DNA of 64,000 bases from Shewanella colwelliana ATCC 39565 (GTDB taxonomy: Bacteria; Pseudomonadota; Gammaproteobacteria; Enterobacterales; Shewanellaceae): positions 1 to 64,000 of the forward strand of contig NZ_JAEC01000031.1 in NCBI RefSeq assembly GCF_000518705.1, in the 5' to 3' direction. Positions 1 through 9,115 of this stretch are shown here, piece after piece. A model generated the notes under the pieces. That model saw nothing but the letters and a program-made list of their open reading frames with translations, searched no databases and was not told where the DNA came from. Within the stretch, counting starts at the first letter, position 1. Every line of letters begins with the position of its first letter. The position numbers were made by a program, and so were the translations under genes.

Positions 1-274
<274 letters not shown>

Positions 275-514
275 GTCACGTTCTTCAGTAACTCGTTTAA
301 GCTCTTTCTGTAATCGTCTAATCTCAGCAGACTCTGCTGACTTCTTCAGATGCTCCTCAGAGTCAGGGCCGTAGCGTTTAATCCAAGCATAAAGACTATG
401 AGTGGTAGTCCCTAAACGCTGAGCAACGTCAGCAACGGAATGACCGGCAACAGTAACCTGTTTAACCGCTTCGATTTTGAATTGTTCGGGGTAACGTTTA
501 TGGCTCATGGACAC
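275..514 (-). pseudogene. IS3-family OrfA (HTH_Tnp_1), interrupted by element A
   Basis: The protein starts MSMSHKRYPEQFKIEAVKQV and continues with a helix-turn-helix (SVADVAQRLGTTTHSLYAWI) and a leucine-zipper-like stretch, typical of IS3-family OrfA. The family sequence stops after EERD, exactly where the inverted repeat of element A begins; the residues encoded beyond that point are read-through into element A. OrfB of this copy is not in the window. It is therefore a disrupted transposase subunit. Confidence 0.8.
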
Positions 515-571
515 CTCTTTTTTAGCTAGTTTATCTAACTAAAAGGCGTCTAGGAAATTAGTGGCGATTCA
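275..571 (-). mobile_element. IS3-family element B, left-hand part
   Basis: Upstream of the truncated OrfA the minus strand begins TGAATCGCCACTA at 571, a plausible terminal inverted repeat. The same 13-mer recurs on the plus strand at 713-725, facing the other way, which may be another end of the same IS type. Confidence 0.55.
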
Positions 572-595
572 CTTCACATTGCCCCGTTTCAATCA

Positions 596-622
596 AGAAA
601 AAGCCCCAAAGAGATGGGGCTT
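596..622 (-). terminator. Rho-independent terminator after the immunity gene
   Basis: AAGCCCC and GGGGCTT arms pair around a short loop. On the minus strand a run of Ts follows, as expected for a terminator of the toxin/immunity transcript ending at 749. Confidence 0.6.
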
Positions 623-712
623 ATTAGCATAAAGTGCTCTGGCTAATCGCTCTTTTTTTCTATTCTAATTCTTTCAGCTGTTCTTCATCTAAGATGAGCT
701 GGAGCTTGTAAA

Positions 713-725
713 TGAATCGCCACTA
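713..725 (+). repeat. Orphan IS-end-like 13-mer
   Basis: TGAATCGCCACTA here is an exact inverted copy of the tip of IS3 element B at 559-571. The bases inside differ after the 13-mer, so it may be the opposite end type or the scar of a lost IS copy. Confidence 0.4.
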
Positions 726-748
726 CTTCGTATCTCAGTCTTAAAAAC

Positions 749-1174
749 CTATTCATTTATATAGTTCACATAGACTAGAAGATTTACAGATAATGAACCA
801 GAATCAGATAAACCATACAGACCATCTAACAACCTAAATATATGGCCCGCTATATCAATGTGATCATAGGTTATGTCAATATTAGTTTTAAATGGCAGAG
901 ACTTTGTATGACCCGTAATACAGCTAAAGCGAATTTGCACAGCCATTTCATCAAACCAAACATAAAAGGTAGATTCTCGACTACACTTACACCGAAAGAT
1001 TTCCTGCACATCAAATATAAACTCTGCGATATTATTTAAAGTGCACTCTCTGTAAGAAGTTTCATCCAATGAAATAGCCCACATATTATCCGATGCCATT
1101 TGAACCATATCCATCGTCCCTTCATTTAGTTCTTCTTTTCTTATAGCAAGAAGAATATCTTCAAAAATCTTCAA
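749..1174 (-). CDS. Candidate immunity protein for the Rhs-type toxin
   Basis: A 141-residue soluble, acidic protein with no signal peptide or membrane segment. I do not recognise the family. It starts 13 bp after the stop of the toxin-tip frame, on the same strand, and is followed by a terminator. That is the usual place of a cognate immunity gene next to a polymorphic toxin. The function is therefore inferred from position only. Its A+T-rich composition matches the toxin tip rather than the Rhs core, consistent with the tip and immunity gene having been acquired together. Confidence 0.55.
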   Translation of the reverse strand: MKIFEDILLAIRKEELNEGTMDMVQMASDNMWAISLDETSYRECTLNNIAEFIFDVQEIFRCKCSRESTFYVWFDEMAVQIRFSCITGHTKSLPFKTNIDITYDHIDIAGHIFRLLDGLYGLSDSGSLSVNLLVYVNYINE

Positions 1175-1187
1175 ATTTAACCCTCAA

Positions 1188-1610
1188 TTAATTACCGGTA
1201 GGAAGCTGATCCATTGGTTCCACCGAAGGAGACATGATGTAAGTCGTAGGATCAATAACTTCCAATATCGTCACTCCAATAACAATACTTGTATTGATTG
1301 ATTTATCCCAACCACTAACAGAGTTTAGCTGTTTCCAAGGAATAGATAATCCCGTCGGCCCTTTATGCTTGCCAACTATAAAGTTTCCATATTCATCAGC
1401 ATCATGAATCCACTCAAGACCTTCCTTTGTTTCCTTATATACTTTCCAGTAACTATCTCCATGTCCAGCCTTATCCGCAGACCACCATAATTTATCACTC
1501 TTACTTTTGTAGAACTTACCAAATTTTGAATGATTCATTATCTTCGAAGAACCAGCGGGTGTTACCGTCCAAAACTTTCTAACCGCAGCTTTTGCAAATT
1601 TTGCCCCCCC
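1188..1610 (-). pseudogene. C-terminal toxin tip of the Rhs protein, out of frame
   Basis: This frame lies directly behind the Rhs core but in another reading frame. Useful sequence begins at the G7 tract (1604-1610), where removal of one G joins the Rhs frame (FNGWG) to AKFAKAAVRKFW. The tip ends at 1188 and carries a GHGDSYWKVYKE segment, DADEYGNF and a KHKGPTG stretch, resembling small nuclease-type tips of polymorphic toxins. I cannot name the family with certainty. An in-frame ATG at 1721 would start it inside the Rhs gene, but that reads the Rhs DNA in the wrong frame and is unlikely to be a real start. Confidence 0.6.
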
Positions 1611-4600
1611 AACCATTAAATAACAATTGAAACCAGGCAGTTCTTGCTCCATTTGAAAACTTACCCCCACTAAGAACACTAGCTGTACCACCAATAACCA
1701 TATGAGCAACTGCTTCGCCAACTAGGTTATCAGAAGTAGATGATATTAGTGGAGTCCCTAAGCCTTTAGTAAAACCAGCACTAATAAAACCATTTCCAAA
1801 GTTCCCTCCAGATAAAACATTTATAACCCCCCCTGATATTGCATGAGCTGCTATTTGACCTGCAACTTGACCTTTCGTTAAAAGATTTCCCCCAAAGTCA
1901 ACATAATTCCCCAAACTTTCTCCGCCCCACACAACATCATCTATATTTTGAACACTCTGTCCCCTATAGTAGGCACCTATTTGCTGGAATGCTGCACCAG
2001 AAAATGCCCCTATCAAAGCCCCTCTCATAGTTCCTGTTGCTATGTACCCGGAAGCTGCACCTAACGCAGCAGCACTCCATATGCTAGATGCAGCTAGCTG
2101 TCCCACACCAGGAATAAACATCATTCCAATAGCCACAACCATTCGGCCATACTGCTTAAAAAACCTGCCAAACTCTCTGAATATTTTTTCAAAAAAGTAC
2201 CCACTGGGGTCGGTATAGCTCATTGGGTTATTCAGCACATAACTGTAACGGTTATAGTTCTGGCTATTCTTAGGCGCCTGGATAAAAGGGTCGGCCTGCA
2301 TGAAACGGCCTAGGGTTGGGTCGTAAATACGCCCTCCCATATGAATGATGCCCAGCCCTTTAAGCTCTTTATGACCGGTATAGCCACGCTCTGTCGGCTC
2401 AGGAACCGTGAAGTTGGCCATTAAACTATCGACATAAATGCTATGTCGCTTGCCATATGGGTCATAAATCGCTTGCGACACTACCTTGCCATTTTGGTCG
2501 GTTACCGCAACAACCGACCCTTGATGGTCTTTATGAAGATAATAGGACGATTGGCTACCATTACTTCGGTGCGTGACAACTATATCACCACCAACATAGT
2601 ACTTGTGCTCAGTTAGCGCACCAGCCCCACCACTACGAACAACCTTTTCATAGTTACCAAGATAAGTTGTTTGGTAAGTCGTGCTTTTACCTTGCTCTAC
2701 GCGACTATCGGTCTTGAAATACAGCTCTCTATCGACACCGTAGTACATTGTAGATGAGTTGCTACCTTTAGTTATCTTGGTAGCTTTGTCGTAGCTGCCA
2801 TAGGTAAAGCTACGGCTACCGTCTGAAGTAATATTGCCATTTCCATCATAGCTAAAGCTATATAGTGCATGCGTGAACGATGAGTCACTGTAAACGCCCA
2901 GCAACTTATGGACTTTCGCCGCATCATACTTGTAGTAACCAGCTCCAGACTTATATTTGAAGTTACCCCAGCCATCTAGCGTATAAGTTTGAGTCGACTT
3001 AAAGCTACCAGGTAGCGTACCAAGAGTGTCCTGATAACTGATGGTGCGACGTTCCAAACGATTTAAATCGTCATAGGCGTACGACTCAGTAAAATTGCTA
3101 CCACTGCCCACTTTTGAAGAGTAGTTGCTAGTCCTAGTTTTTACGTTACCAATTAAGTCGTAAGTGACCCCAGCATAGTGAATATTTGGGTTTGAACTGT
3201 GAGTGATTTGTACGCTGCTAAAGCGCCCCGTATCACTTTCATAGTCAATAGTGCTAATGACATTGTTGCCATAACTCAGTCTTGACACATGATTACGTTC
3301 ATCCATGTCATCAATTTGCTTTAACTTTGCTTTGGTCTGGTTATTTCGCAGCAAATATAGGTAACCGTTACTCTTATAAACAGATTCAACGGCAAAGCTA
3401 CTGGTACCCGAAGGGTAGGTGGTCACTTTGGGTCTACTATAGCTGTCATAGGACTGAGTCTGGGTATACCACTGACCATTGATATAAGTTTTGGTCTGCT
3501 CAGGCAATGACAGTTGATTATAGGTAAATGTTTTCTTGGTCGACGCCGATGACGTTGTATTACACGCAACAGAGGTGGCGGCATATTTTGCCGTCGACAC
3601 CAGCTTGCCTACGGCTTTGCTGCTTGCATGTGCCGTTGAACCATAGTTCCAGCACAGCGTCCCCTCAGAAGCCTCGTAACTTCGTACTTTGCGCCCTAAT
3701 ACATCATAACTAAAGGTAAACAGGTGCTGTCGAGCCGTTTTCTGCGTATAGAGTTCACCAAATGCATTATAGGTATATTGCCAGAGCCCTTTGATAGGGT
3801 CGTTAGTACTAAGCTTACGCCCCCAGTCATCATAGGTATTGCTAATAACACTCGACTTCCCATCGGCCACCGTTGTAGAGGAAAGCAAATTCCCATACGA
3901 GTCATACTCAAATTCGACCGTATTACCGAGCTCGTCGACCGTTTTAACTAACTCTCCAAATGCATTTTGGTAAGAGTAAGCAATTTGCCCTAAACCATTA
4001 ATCTCCTGCGTTTCGTTGCCATACCATCTCTTTTCGACATCATTCCCATTTGGACTGGTTACCAGATAAGGCCGTCCCAACACATCGTAATCTATGCTAG
4101 TCACAAGACTCGAGTTGGGTTCAGAAACAGTCTTCTGACGTCCCTGTTCATCATACGTTAGAACAACCGTATTCCAGGCTCCATCAAAGCCTTCGACGCT
4201 GTTAGCAACTTCTCTTCCCCAGCGGTCAAAATAGACTTCTTTATTAGGCGCCCCGCTCATTTGAGTCGTTATCTTGTAGTAAGAGCCAGTTTTACAGTTA
4301 ATACAGAGACTTTGAGTCGTCGTGGTAACTTTTGAATCAGGATGATCAACATAATACGCTCGGCCCAATGCATCATATTTTGTCTTGGTAACTAAGCCGT
4401 TGGCATCGATTTGCGTAATTGACGTTTGTTTTCCACTGGCAGAACTCGCACTCAGGTCATTGTATTTATATGTCACCTTCTCATTAAGTGCATTAGCAAC
4501 ATAGTCAACAAATCTTCCTCTTGAATCATAAACGGTTTTTGACACGCGAGTTTGAGACGTACCGGTATTCGTTGAATAGCCCGTAACACTGACACTCGTC

Positions 4601-4776
4601 TTATTACCGTACTTGTCATATCCATATACCGTTTCAAGTCGGGTGCTTACATCCGTACTAGAGCCGCTAGCAGCCGTAGGCTCATTGAAAGAGAGTGAAA
4701 AGGAGGAATACTTATCGTCACCAGGCAGACAGATATCCCCATTAAATGGATCACAATCATCACCAGGGGGAGTCAC
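1579..4776 (-). CDS. Rhs/YD-repeat protein (downstream half of a split SpvB-Rhs toxin)
   Basis: 1065 codons of YD repeats lead into a canonical Rhs core end: HKDHQGSVVAVTD, then DPTLGRFMQADP and NRYSYVLNNP with YTDPSGY. After the core come a hydrophobic, glycine-rich region and FSNGARTAWFQLLFN, a common linker before a variable toxin tip. It then runs off frame at a G7 tract and stops after 11 more residues (GWGGKICKSCG). The start is a GTG overlapping the upstream stop (GTGA, 4-base overlap) with no clear ribosome site. In-frame residues also extend upstream to a C7 tract, so it is more naturally the continuation of the upstream gene. The Rhs shell is expected to encapsulate the tip. Confidence 0.85.
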   Translation of the reverse strand: MTPPGDDCDPFNGDICLPGDDKYSSFSLSFNEPTAASGSSTDVSTRLETVYGYDKYGNKTSVSVTGYSTNTGTSQTRVSKTVYDSRGRFVDYVANALNEKVTYKYNDLSASSASGKQTSITQIDANGLVTKTKYDALGRAYYVDHPDSKVTTTTQSLCINCKTGSYYKITTQMSGAPNKEVYFDRWGREVANSVEGFDGAWNTVVLTYDEQGRQKTVSEPNSSLVTSIDYDVLGRPYLVTSPNGNDVEKRWYGNETQEINGLGQIAYSYQNAFGELVKTVDELGNTVEFEYDSYGNLLSSTTVADGKSSVISNTYDDWGRKLSTNDPIKGLWQYTYNAFGELYTQKTARQHLFTFSYDVLGRKVRSYEASEGTLCWNYGSTAHASSKAVGKLVSTAKYAATSVACNTTSSASTKKTFTYNQLSLPEQTKTYINGQWYTQTQSYDSYSRPKVTTYPSGTSSFAVESVYKSNGYLYLLRNNQTKAKLKQIDDMDERNHVSRLSYGNNVISTIDYESDTGRFSSVQITHSSNPNIHYAGVTYDLIGNVKTRTSNYSSKVGSGSNFTESYAYDDLNRLERRTISYQDTLGTLPGSFKSTQTYTLDGWGNFKYKSGAGYYKYDAAKVHKLLGVYSDSSFTHALYSFSYDGNGNITSDGSRSFTYGSYDKATKITKGSNSSTMYYGVDRELYFKTDSRVEQGKSTTYQTTYLGNYEKVVRSGGAGALTEHKYYVGGDIVVTHRSNGSQSSYYLHKDHQGSVVAVTDQNGKVVSQAIYDPYGKRHSIYVDSLMANFTVPEPTERGYTGHKELKGLGIIHMGGRIYDPTLGRFMQADPFIQAPKNSQNYNRYSYVLNNPMSYTDPSGYFFEKIFREFGRFFKQYGRMVVAIGMMFIPGVGQLAASSIWSAAALGAASGYIATGTMRGALIGAFSGAAFQQIGAYYRGQSVQNIDDVVWGGESLGNYVDFGGNLLTKGQVAGQIAAHAISGGVINVLSGGNFGNGFISAGFTKGLGTPLISSTSDNLVGEAVAHMVIGGTASVLSGGKFSNGARTAWFQLLFNGWGGKICKSCG
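1604..1610 (-). other. G7 homopolymer at the Rhs/toxin-tip frame junction
   Basis: The coding strand reads TGG GGG GGC AAA. Loss of one G gives TGG GGG GCA AAA and joins the Rhs core to the toxin tip. The shift needed here is opposite in sign to that at the C7 tract. Confidence 0.6.
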
Positions 4777-7700
4777 TTCACCACCGGGGGGGTATATCCA
4801 TCAGTGGCCTCATCTGGAGAAGTAACACTGCTCTTAAGCATTAAATCCTGATTATAGGTAAAGGCGGTAGACCTTGATATTGCAGAAGCACCAGTCCTCT
4901 CTTTAGTCACGGTTGTAAATAACAAGCGCCCCATACGCAGCATGGTTGCATCAGAGCCGTAATCATTGGTTGTTGTTGTTTTCAACTCCATGGCGTCACT
5001 CAGGTTTGTTTGAGTGACAACTTGCTCAGTGACGTTGCCGTACTTATCGTATGATGATGATGCATGCGTACTGCCTACTCTAGTGCTTAATCCGTCACTT
5101 CCAAATACATAGCTATCCTCATAAGAGTCTTTGATATAAGCAAATTTACCGCCCGCATAAGTTGTAACAGTGCCCAGTTCATTAATCGCTTTAGAAATAA
5201 GCTCCCCGTTTAAACGTTTTTCCGTATAAAGCGGCATGCCGGCGGTGGCATAACATGATGCTATACCTGATGTTGAACAACTTGACGAGTACGATTGGTC
5301 ATAATGCGTTTCACTAACGACACCAGATTGATTATCAATAGTTCTAAGCATCTCAAAGCCTAGACTACCTCGACCTTTCCTATGTATCAGCATGCCTCCA
5401 TACTGATATGAGACTGAGACCCATTGATTAGTGTTACTTTGAGAGGCTACCTCACTGACAACTTGCATGCCAAAAACTGGAGAAATTCCGTCCTTGTTGA
5501 CACTATCGTCAGAGCCTTGAACAACATACACACTGTTATCGCTTAAAGGCTTATAGCTAATCTTGGTCTCGACACCGAATCCGTTGACAATTTTATTAAT
5601 CGAGTATTCTTTGGTGCCTGGGCGTCGATAATATTCTCTCCATGAGTCCCCCCAAGAAGCTAATAAATTTAAATTTCCGTCTCCTCGTGTATCACCAAAA
5701 CGAACTGTGGCGTTTAGCGGAAACTCAAATTCACCGCGAGGCTCAAAATCAATCCATTCACCATTAGAGGTTGCGCGGGAGAAATAACTGTAATAATTAC
5801 CCGACACTGTTGCGTGGAGGACATCTGCACGGCCATCACCATTTAAATCAACAAACTGGTCGAGATATTTCAATGTGTCAGATGTAGCCATCCCTGTATA
5901 AACTGGATCCAGTAAGGTCACACCATCGGAAAGCCGGTAATACCACTTGTTACTTTGTACATAAAGTAAATCAGATAACCCATCACCATTAATGTCTGCC
6001 ACTCTTAAGGTATCTATTCCTAAACCAAGTGACTGGATAAACGTCAGAGAAGGAGAGCTACTGGTGCCAGAGGCAATAAAGAGCTTATGGTAGGTGTTAG
6101 TCGCCTCGACCCAGACACCACCAATATCCCTCTCACATTCCCACTTACTTCTGATCAACGGCACAATGCGAGAACCATCATAACAAGCAGCATCAGACTC
6201 GGTGACTTTCATAATCAAATCTGAGCGACCATCGCCATTAACATCGATGACAGACGATGACTGCATATTAGCCGTTTGACTTTCGTAGTGACCATTCATC
6301 GTACTAGCGGAAACAGTCTTGAGAAATGAGTAGAGCAAGACATTAGGGGTGAATGAACCAGACCCCGTATTTATATGCGCTTTTATCTGACTCCCTGTTC
6401 TAAAAACGATATCTTCATAGCCATCACCATCGATGTCCATGACTTGCGCGTTACCCTCAAGACCAGTTGCAACGACCCCCAAATCTGTAGCCTTAGGACT
6501 TGAGACTTTGATGTAGTCTGAACAAGGGCCATTGTTGTCACATAAATCTCCATATCGATTATCTTCCTCAAAACTCAGCACAGTCCAATTAGAAGTGCTG
6601 GAGTCCGCAACCAGCAGATCTCTATGACCATCACCGTTATAATCGATATTTAGAGCATACTGTTTTTTATTGGCACCTTTGGTGCTGAGTAAAGATTCGA
6701 CAGCGTCATAATCGGGACCGAGTCTGGCAACCCAAGTCGAATAAGGGTATCCATTGGCATACCCTGCTGGGCCATAATAAATAACATCAGAATATCCATC
6801 ACCGTTTATATCAAAGACATGCGTATAGTCCCTATTGCTTGTGCCAGAAACCAGTGTTCTATAACCATCAAAAGGCTCATAGTCCGACTGTGTTGCCTGC
6901 CATCGGCAAAAATCAGGAGCGCCGGGTTCACTATCACAAACCCAGGACTTTCCACTTGTGGATAGAGGCGGTCTATTCCATTCAAAGCTTGTTCCAGGCA
7001 AACAGCTTGATTTAGCGCTATTAGAACACTCTTGTACACTTGTGAGCATTACTCGCTCTTCAATAAAATCTGAACCTTCATAATCAAGGAAGAAGGAGCG
7101 ATATTCTTGCCCATCTATTTTGGTATCAATTCGAGAGACTAACTTATTGTGGTAAGTGTGTTTACCTGCTGCGTACCCTTTAAAGCCCTTTTGATAGGCT
7201 TCATAGTTAAACTTGATTTCAGCAAAAGGCTGCTCGCCTGTGGTGAGGTTTCCTGAGTATTTAATGGAACTTACATATGCATTACCTGACGCGATGTCTT
7301 TAGCATAGTTAAATTCAATATAATTATTCTTAACATCTTTGATGGCCTTGATAGCCCAGCTTTTCGCGATAGCCCCTGCAACGCCACCACCTGGTTCGAC
7401 AAAGGCATCAGATGGATTGTTGAACATATTGCTAACAGCAGAGACATCACCATAGTAGTGCGTTTCACCAGCTTTGTTTTTTACTTCGAAGTACTTAGGG
7501 CCATTTCCCGAAGACCCGAGTCTCGCAGTAACTTCGGTAAACGGAGCATTTTCTATTCGATATACAGAATTAGGCGCGCCATAGGTGCCAGAGCGCAAAA
7601 TCAAACGTTGCCCATCAATACAAAGTCGATCTTCACTCGTATAAGTAACTTGCTTGATATTACCGTTGTCATGTGTCGGCGTTTGAGGACATCGGCTTAT

Positions 7701-7952
7701 TGAAGACAGCCCAGTAATGGACCATCCCACCCCTACAGGACCTTCTACAAGGTTACTGCTCGAATAAGTTAGAGATACAGAAGGTGCAACACCTGCGCGA
7801 CCGGCAGGAGAGACAATAGGAATTGAATATGTCGCCGAACCAGACTCATCGACCCTGAATTTACCTTGCGATAACCCAACAACCTCTTGAGCGACTCCAG
7901 CGGAAGCAAAAGAAATCAAAAAAATGGCAGGTACTACAGTCCTTGTAAACAT
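4773..7952 (-). CDS. Secreted SpvB/TcdB-like protein with FG-GAP (VCBS) repeats (upstream half)
   Basis: Start chosen at ATG 7952, which has GGAG five bases upstream; the longer GTG start at 7970 does not. A signal peptide (MFTRTVVPAIFLISFASAG, then VAQE) is followed by an SpvB N-terminal domain (SYSSSNL-type strand, GVGWSITGLSSISRC). Six calcium-type DxNGDGxxD motifs follow, as in FG-GAP/VCBS beta-propellers, then the start of YD repeats. Families of this build are toxin shells (SpvB, TcdB, TccC relatives). The frame ends at 4773 just after a C7 tract (4786-4792). One additional C, or a -1 slip on C CCC CCG, continues straight into the Rhs gene and gives about 2,120 residues. Confidence 0.85.
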   Translation of the reverse strand: MFTRTVVPAIFLISFASAGVAQEVVGLSQGKFRVDESGSATYSIPIVSPAGRAGVAPSVSLTYSSSNLVEGPVGVGWSITGLSSISRCPQTPTHDNGNIKQVTYTSEDRLCIDGQRLILRSGTYGAPNSVYRIENAPFTEVTARLGSSGNGPKYFEVKNKAGETHYYGDVSAVSNMFNNPSDAFVEPGGGVAGAIAKSWAIKAIKDVKNNYIEFNYAKDIASGNAYVSSIKYSGNLTTGEQPFAEIKFNYEAYQKGFKGYAAGKHTYHNKLVSRIDTKIDGQEYRSFFLDYEGSDFIEERVMLTSVQECSNSAKSSCLPGTSFEWNRPPLSTSGKSWVCDSEPGAPDFCRWQATQSDYEPFDGYRTLVSGTSNRDYTHVFDINGDGYSDVIYYGPAGYANGYPYSTWVARLGPDYDAVESLLSTKGANKKQYALNIDYNGDGHRDLLVADSSTSNWTVLSFEEDNRYGDLCDNNGPCSDYIKVSSPKATDLGVVATGLEGNAQVMDIDGDGYEDIVFRTGSQIKAHINTGSGSFTPNVLLYSFLKTVSASTMNGHYESQTANMQSSSVIDVNGDGRSDLIMKVTESDAACYDGSRIVPLIRSKWECERDIGGVWVEATNTYHKLFIASGTSSSPSLTFIQSLGLGIDTLRVADINGDGLSDLLYVQSNKWYYRLSDGVTLLDPVYTGMATSDTLKYLDQFVDLNGDGRADVLHATVSGNYYSYFSRATSNGEWIDFEPRGEFEFPLNATVRFGDTRGDGNLNLLASWGDSWREYYRRPGTKEYSINKIVNGFGVETKISYKPLSDNSVYVVQGSDDSVNKDGISPVFGMQVVSEVASQSNTNQWVSVSYQYGGMLIHRKGRGSLGFEMLRTIDNQSGVVSETHYDQSYSSSCSTSGIASCYATAGMPLYTEKRLNGELISKAINELGTVTTYAGGKFAYIKDSYEDSYVFGSDGLSTRVGSTHASSSYDKYGNVTEQVVTQTNLSDAMELKTTTTNDYGSDATMLRMGRLLFTTVTKERTGASAISRSTAFTYNQDLMLKSSVTSPDEATDGYTPPVVK
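4786..4792 (-). other. C7 homopolymer at the SpvB/Rhs frame junction
   Basis: The coding strand reads ACC CCC CCG GTG. Slipping one base back yields GGT GGT GAA GTG ACT, in frame with the downstream Rhs gene. It could be a phase-variable tract, a programmed -1 frameshift site, a real mutation or a sequencing error. Confidence 0.6.
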
Positions 7953-8007
7953 AAAAACTCCGTAAAGCACTACTTCTTAATGGTTAATCGAGCAGAAAAG
8001 TGGAAAG

Positions 8008-8334
8008 CTAATTGATACTTAACTGAAGGTCGGATATGCATTTGCCTGCATCAAACTCCCAAAGGAAAGAGCCTTTACCAGGCTCAATATCACGCAGCAA
8101 GGGCGGAAGGCTATCTCCCTTTTTATTCTTTAGTGACATCACGATTTGCCGGCTTTGATCGCCTGGAATGGAATAAAATACTTCCATGGTGACTTCTTCA
8201 GAATATGCGCACTTTCCGTATGAAACGTTCTTTAGCACTTCGTATCTGAGATGATTTTGCTGTTCAGCGTGAACGAGAGAGGGAATTGCCAATCCTACAA
8301 AACAACATAAAGTTAGGCACTGATTTAACTTCAT
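8008..8334 (-). CDS. Small exported protein upstream of the SpvB-Rhs locus
   Basis: 108 residues with a clear signal peptide (hydrophobic CCFVGLAIPSLVHA, cleavage likely before EQQ) and a mature domain of about 85 residues carrying two cysteines. Family not recognised. It ends about 55 bp before the start of the SpvB-like gene on the same strand, so the two are probably co-transcribed. A periplasmic or secreted accessory role for the large toxin is possible but rests only on this linkage. Confidence 0.6.
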   Translation of the reverse strand: MKLNQCLTLCCFVGLAIPSLVHAEQQNHLRYEVLKNVSYGKCAYSEEVTMEVFYSIPGDQSRQIVMSLKNKKGDSLPPLLRDIEPGKGSFLWEFDAGKCISDLQLSIN

Positions 8335-8650
8335 TGAATAATTCCATTTAAATATTAAAAACTACTAAACTAACAAGCAGCCTGCTTCCTCATACAAATC
8401 GGAACAAATTGTTGCACACATGTAAATGAATAGTCAATAGGTTTTAACCACATACGGTTTGATTCAATGCCTTTAATATCAGTAAGCTAAAGCTAAATTA
8501 GTGACGCCCAACAATCTTGTTTTAGATAGCTATTCTTTAATCAAACCTGAGGAATACACATAATACTTACCGAATCACAGTTACCTCATCAAACAACTTT
8601 TCTTATCAAATGAAGCAGCGTGACCGCTATGTAAATACAAACAAACGTGA
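8335..8650. other. Intergenic, probable promoter region of the toxin operon
   Basis: About 315 bp of A+T-rich DNA without a convincing gene. It must hold the minus-strand promoter for the 8334-to-749 transcript, but I see no outstanding -35/-10 pair and no transposon end. Confidence 0.4.
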
Positions 8651-8671
8651 AAAGGCATTACAACCATAAGC

Positions 8672-8952
8672 ATGGATTATTACTTAAGTTCTTTACCTCT
8701 AGACGTCAACTTGCAGCCAAAGCGGTGCGTCAGCATTGACACATCGAGAACCAGCAACGCTGGGTGCTTGACGTCACCTTTAGGGAAGACTCTTCAAGGA
8801 TTGGTGACCATGAAAACGCGAAGAAGATGGCGCTATTTAGGCTTATCGTGCTGAACCTTTTAGAGTAGCATCCGCTAAAAGCAAGTAAACCAACCAAGAT
8901 AAGAAAAGCAGCATGGAATGGCGATTTTAAGAGCGAGATTTTCTTTGGTTAA
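8672..8952 (+). pseudogene. ISAs1-family transposase C-terminal remnant
   Basis: Reading across frames gives YYLSSLPLD, then a frameshift, LAAKAVRQH, a TGA in place of the conserved Trp codon, HIENQQRWVLDVTFREDSSR, DHENAKKMALFRLIVLNLLE, a TAG, and KIRKAAWNGDF to a TAA at 8950. This order and the IENQ..WVLDVTF..D motif are characteristic of ISAs1 (H-repeat) transposases. With one frameshift and two internal stops it is not functional. Confidence 0.8.
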
Positions 8953-8981
8953 GTGATTTAACAAAGTTTAATCTGTGCTAG

Positions 8982-9040
8982 CTCAGATCTAATCTGACAG
9001 TTACCCATTTTTCTGGTACCTCTGTCAGATTAGATTTGAG
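8982..9040. repeat. 19-bp inverted repeat (hairpin) inside the ISAs1 remnant
   Basis: Arms at 8982-9000 and 9022-9040 pair with one mismatch around a 21-base loop. It lies between the transposase remnant and the IS tip, so it is probably a transcription stop or a subterminal part of the IS. Confidence 0.6.
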
Positions 9041-9115
9041 TTAAATTATTTAATCCCGCCCTGGTTGGCATCCTATGATGTATTATTTGAGGTAGAAGTC
9101 GTTATACGTTTTTTA

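Larger units (their letters stand above)
8651..9063 (+). mobile_element. Remnant of an ISAs1-family insertion sequence (3' end)
   Basis: It contains the decayed C-terminal part of an ISAs1 transposase, a 19-bp hairpin behind it, and a terminal CCCGCCCTG at 9055-9063 (CAGGGCGGG read inward), a plausible inverted-repeat tip for the family. The left part of the element is missing. Confidence 0.7.

Noticed and set aside
8409..8440. TGTTGCACACATG as possible opposite transposon end
   Set aside because: No TAAAA in front of it and no TnsB-type 19-bp sites behind it.
8956..9047. attC-like ends (ATTTAAC and GTTAAAT) around the hairpin
   Set aside because: The two core-like boxes are not mutually complementary extensions of the stem and the sequence is explained by the ISAs1 remnant; no integron genes nearby.
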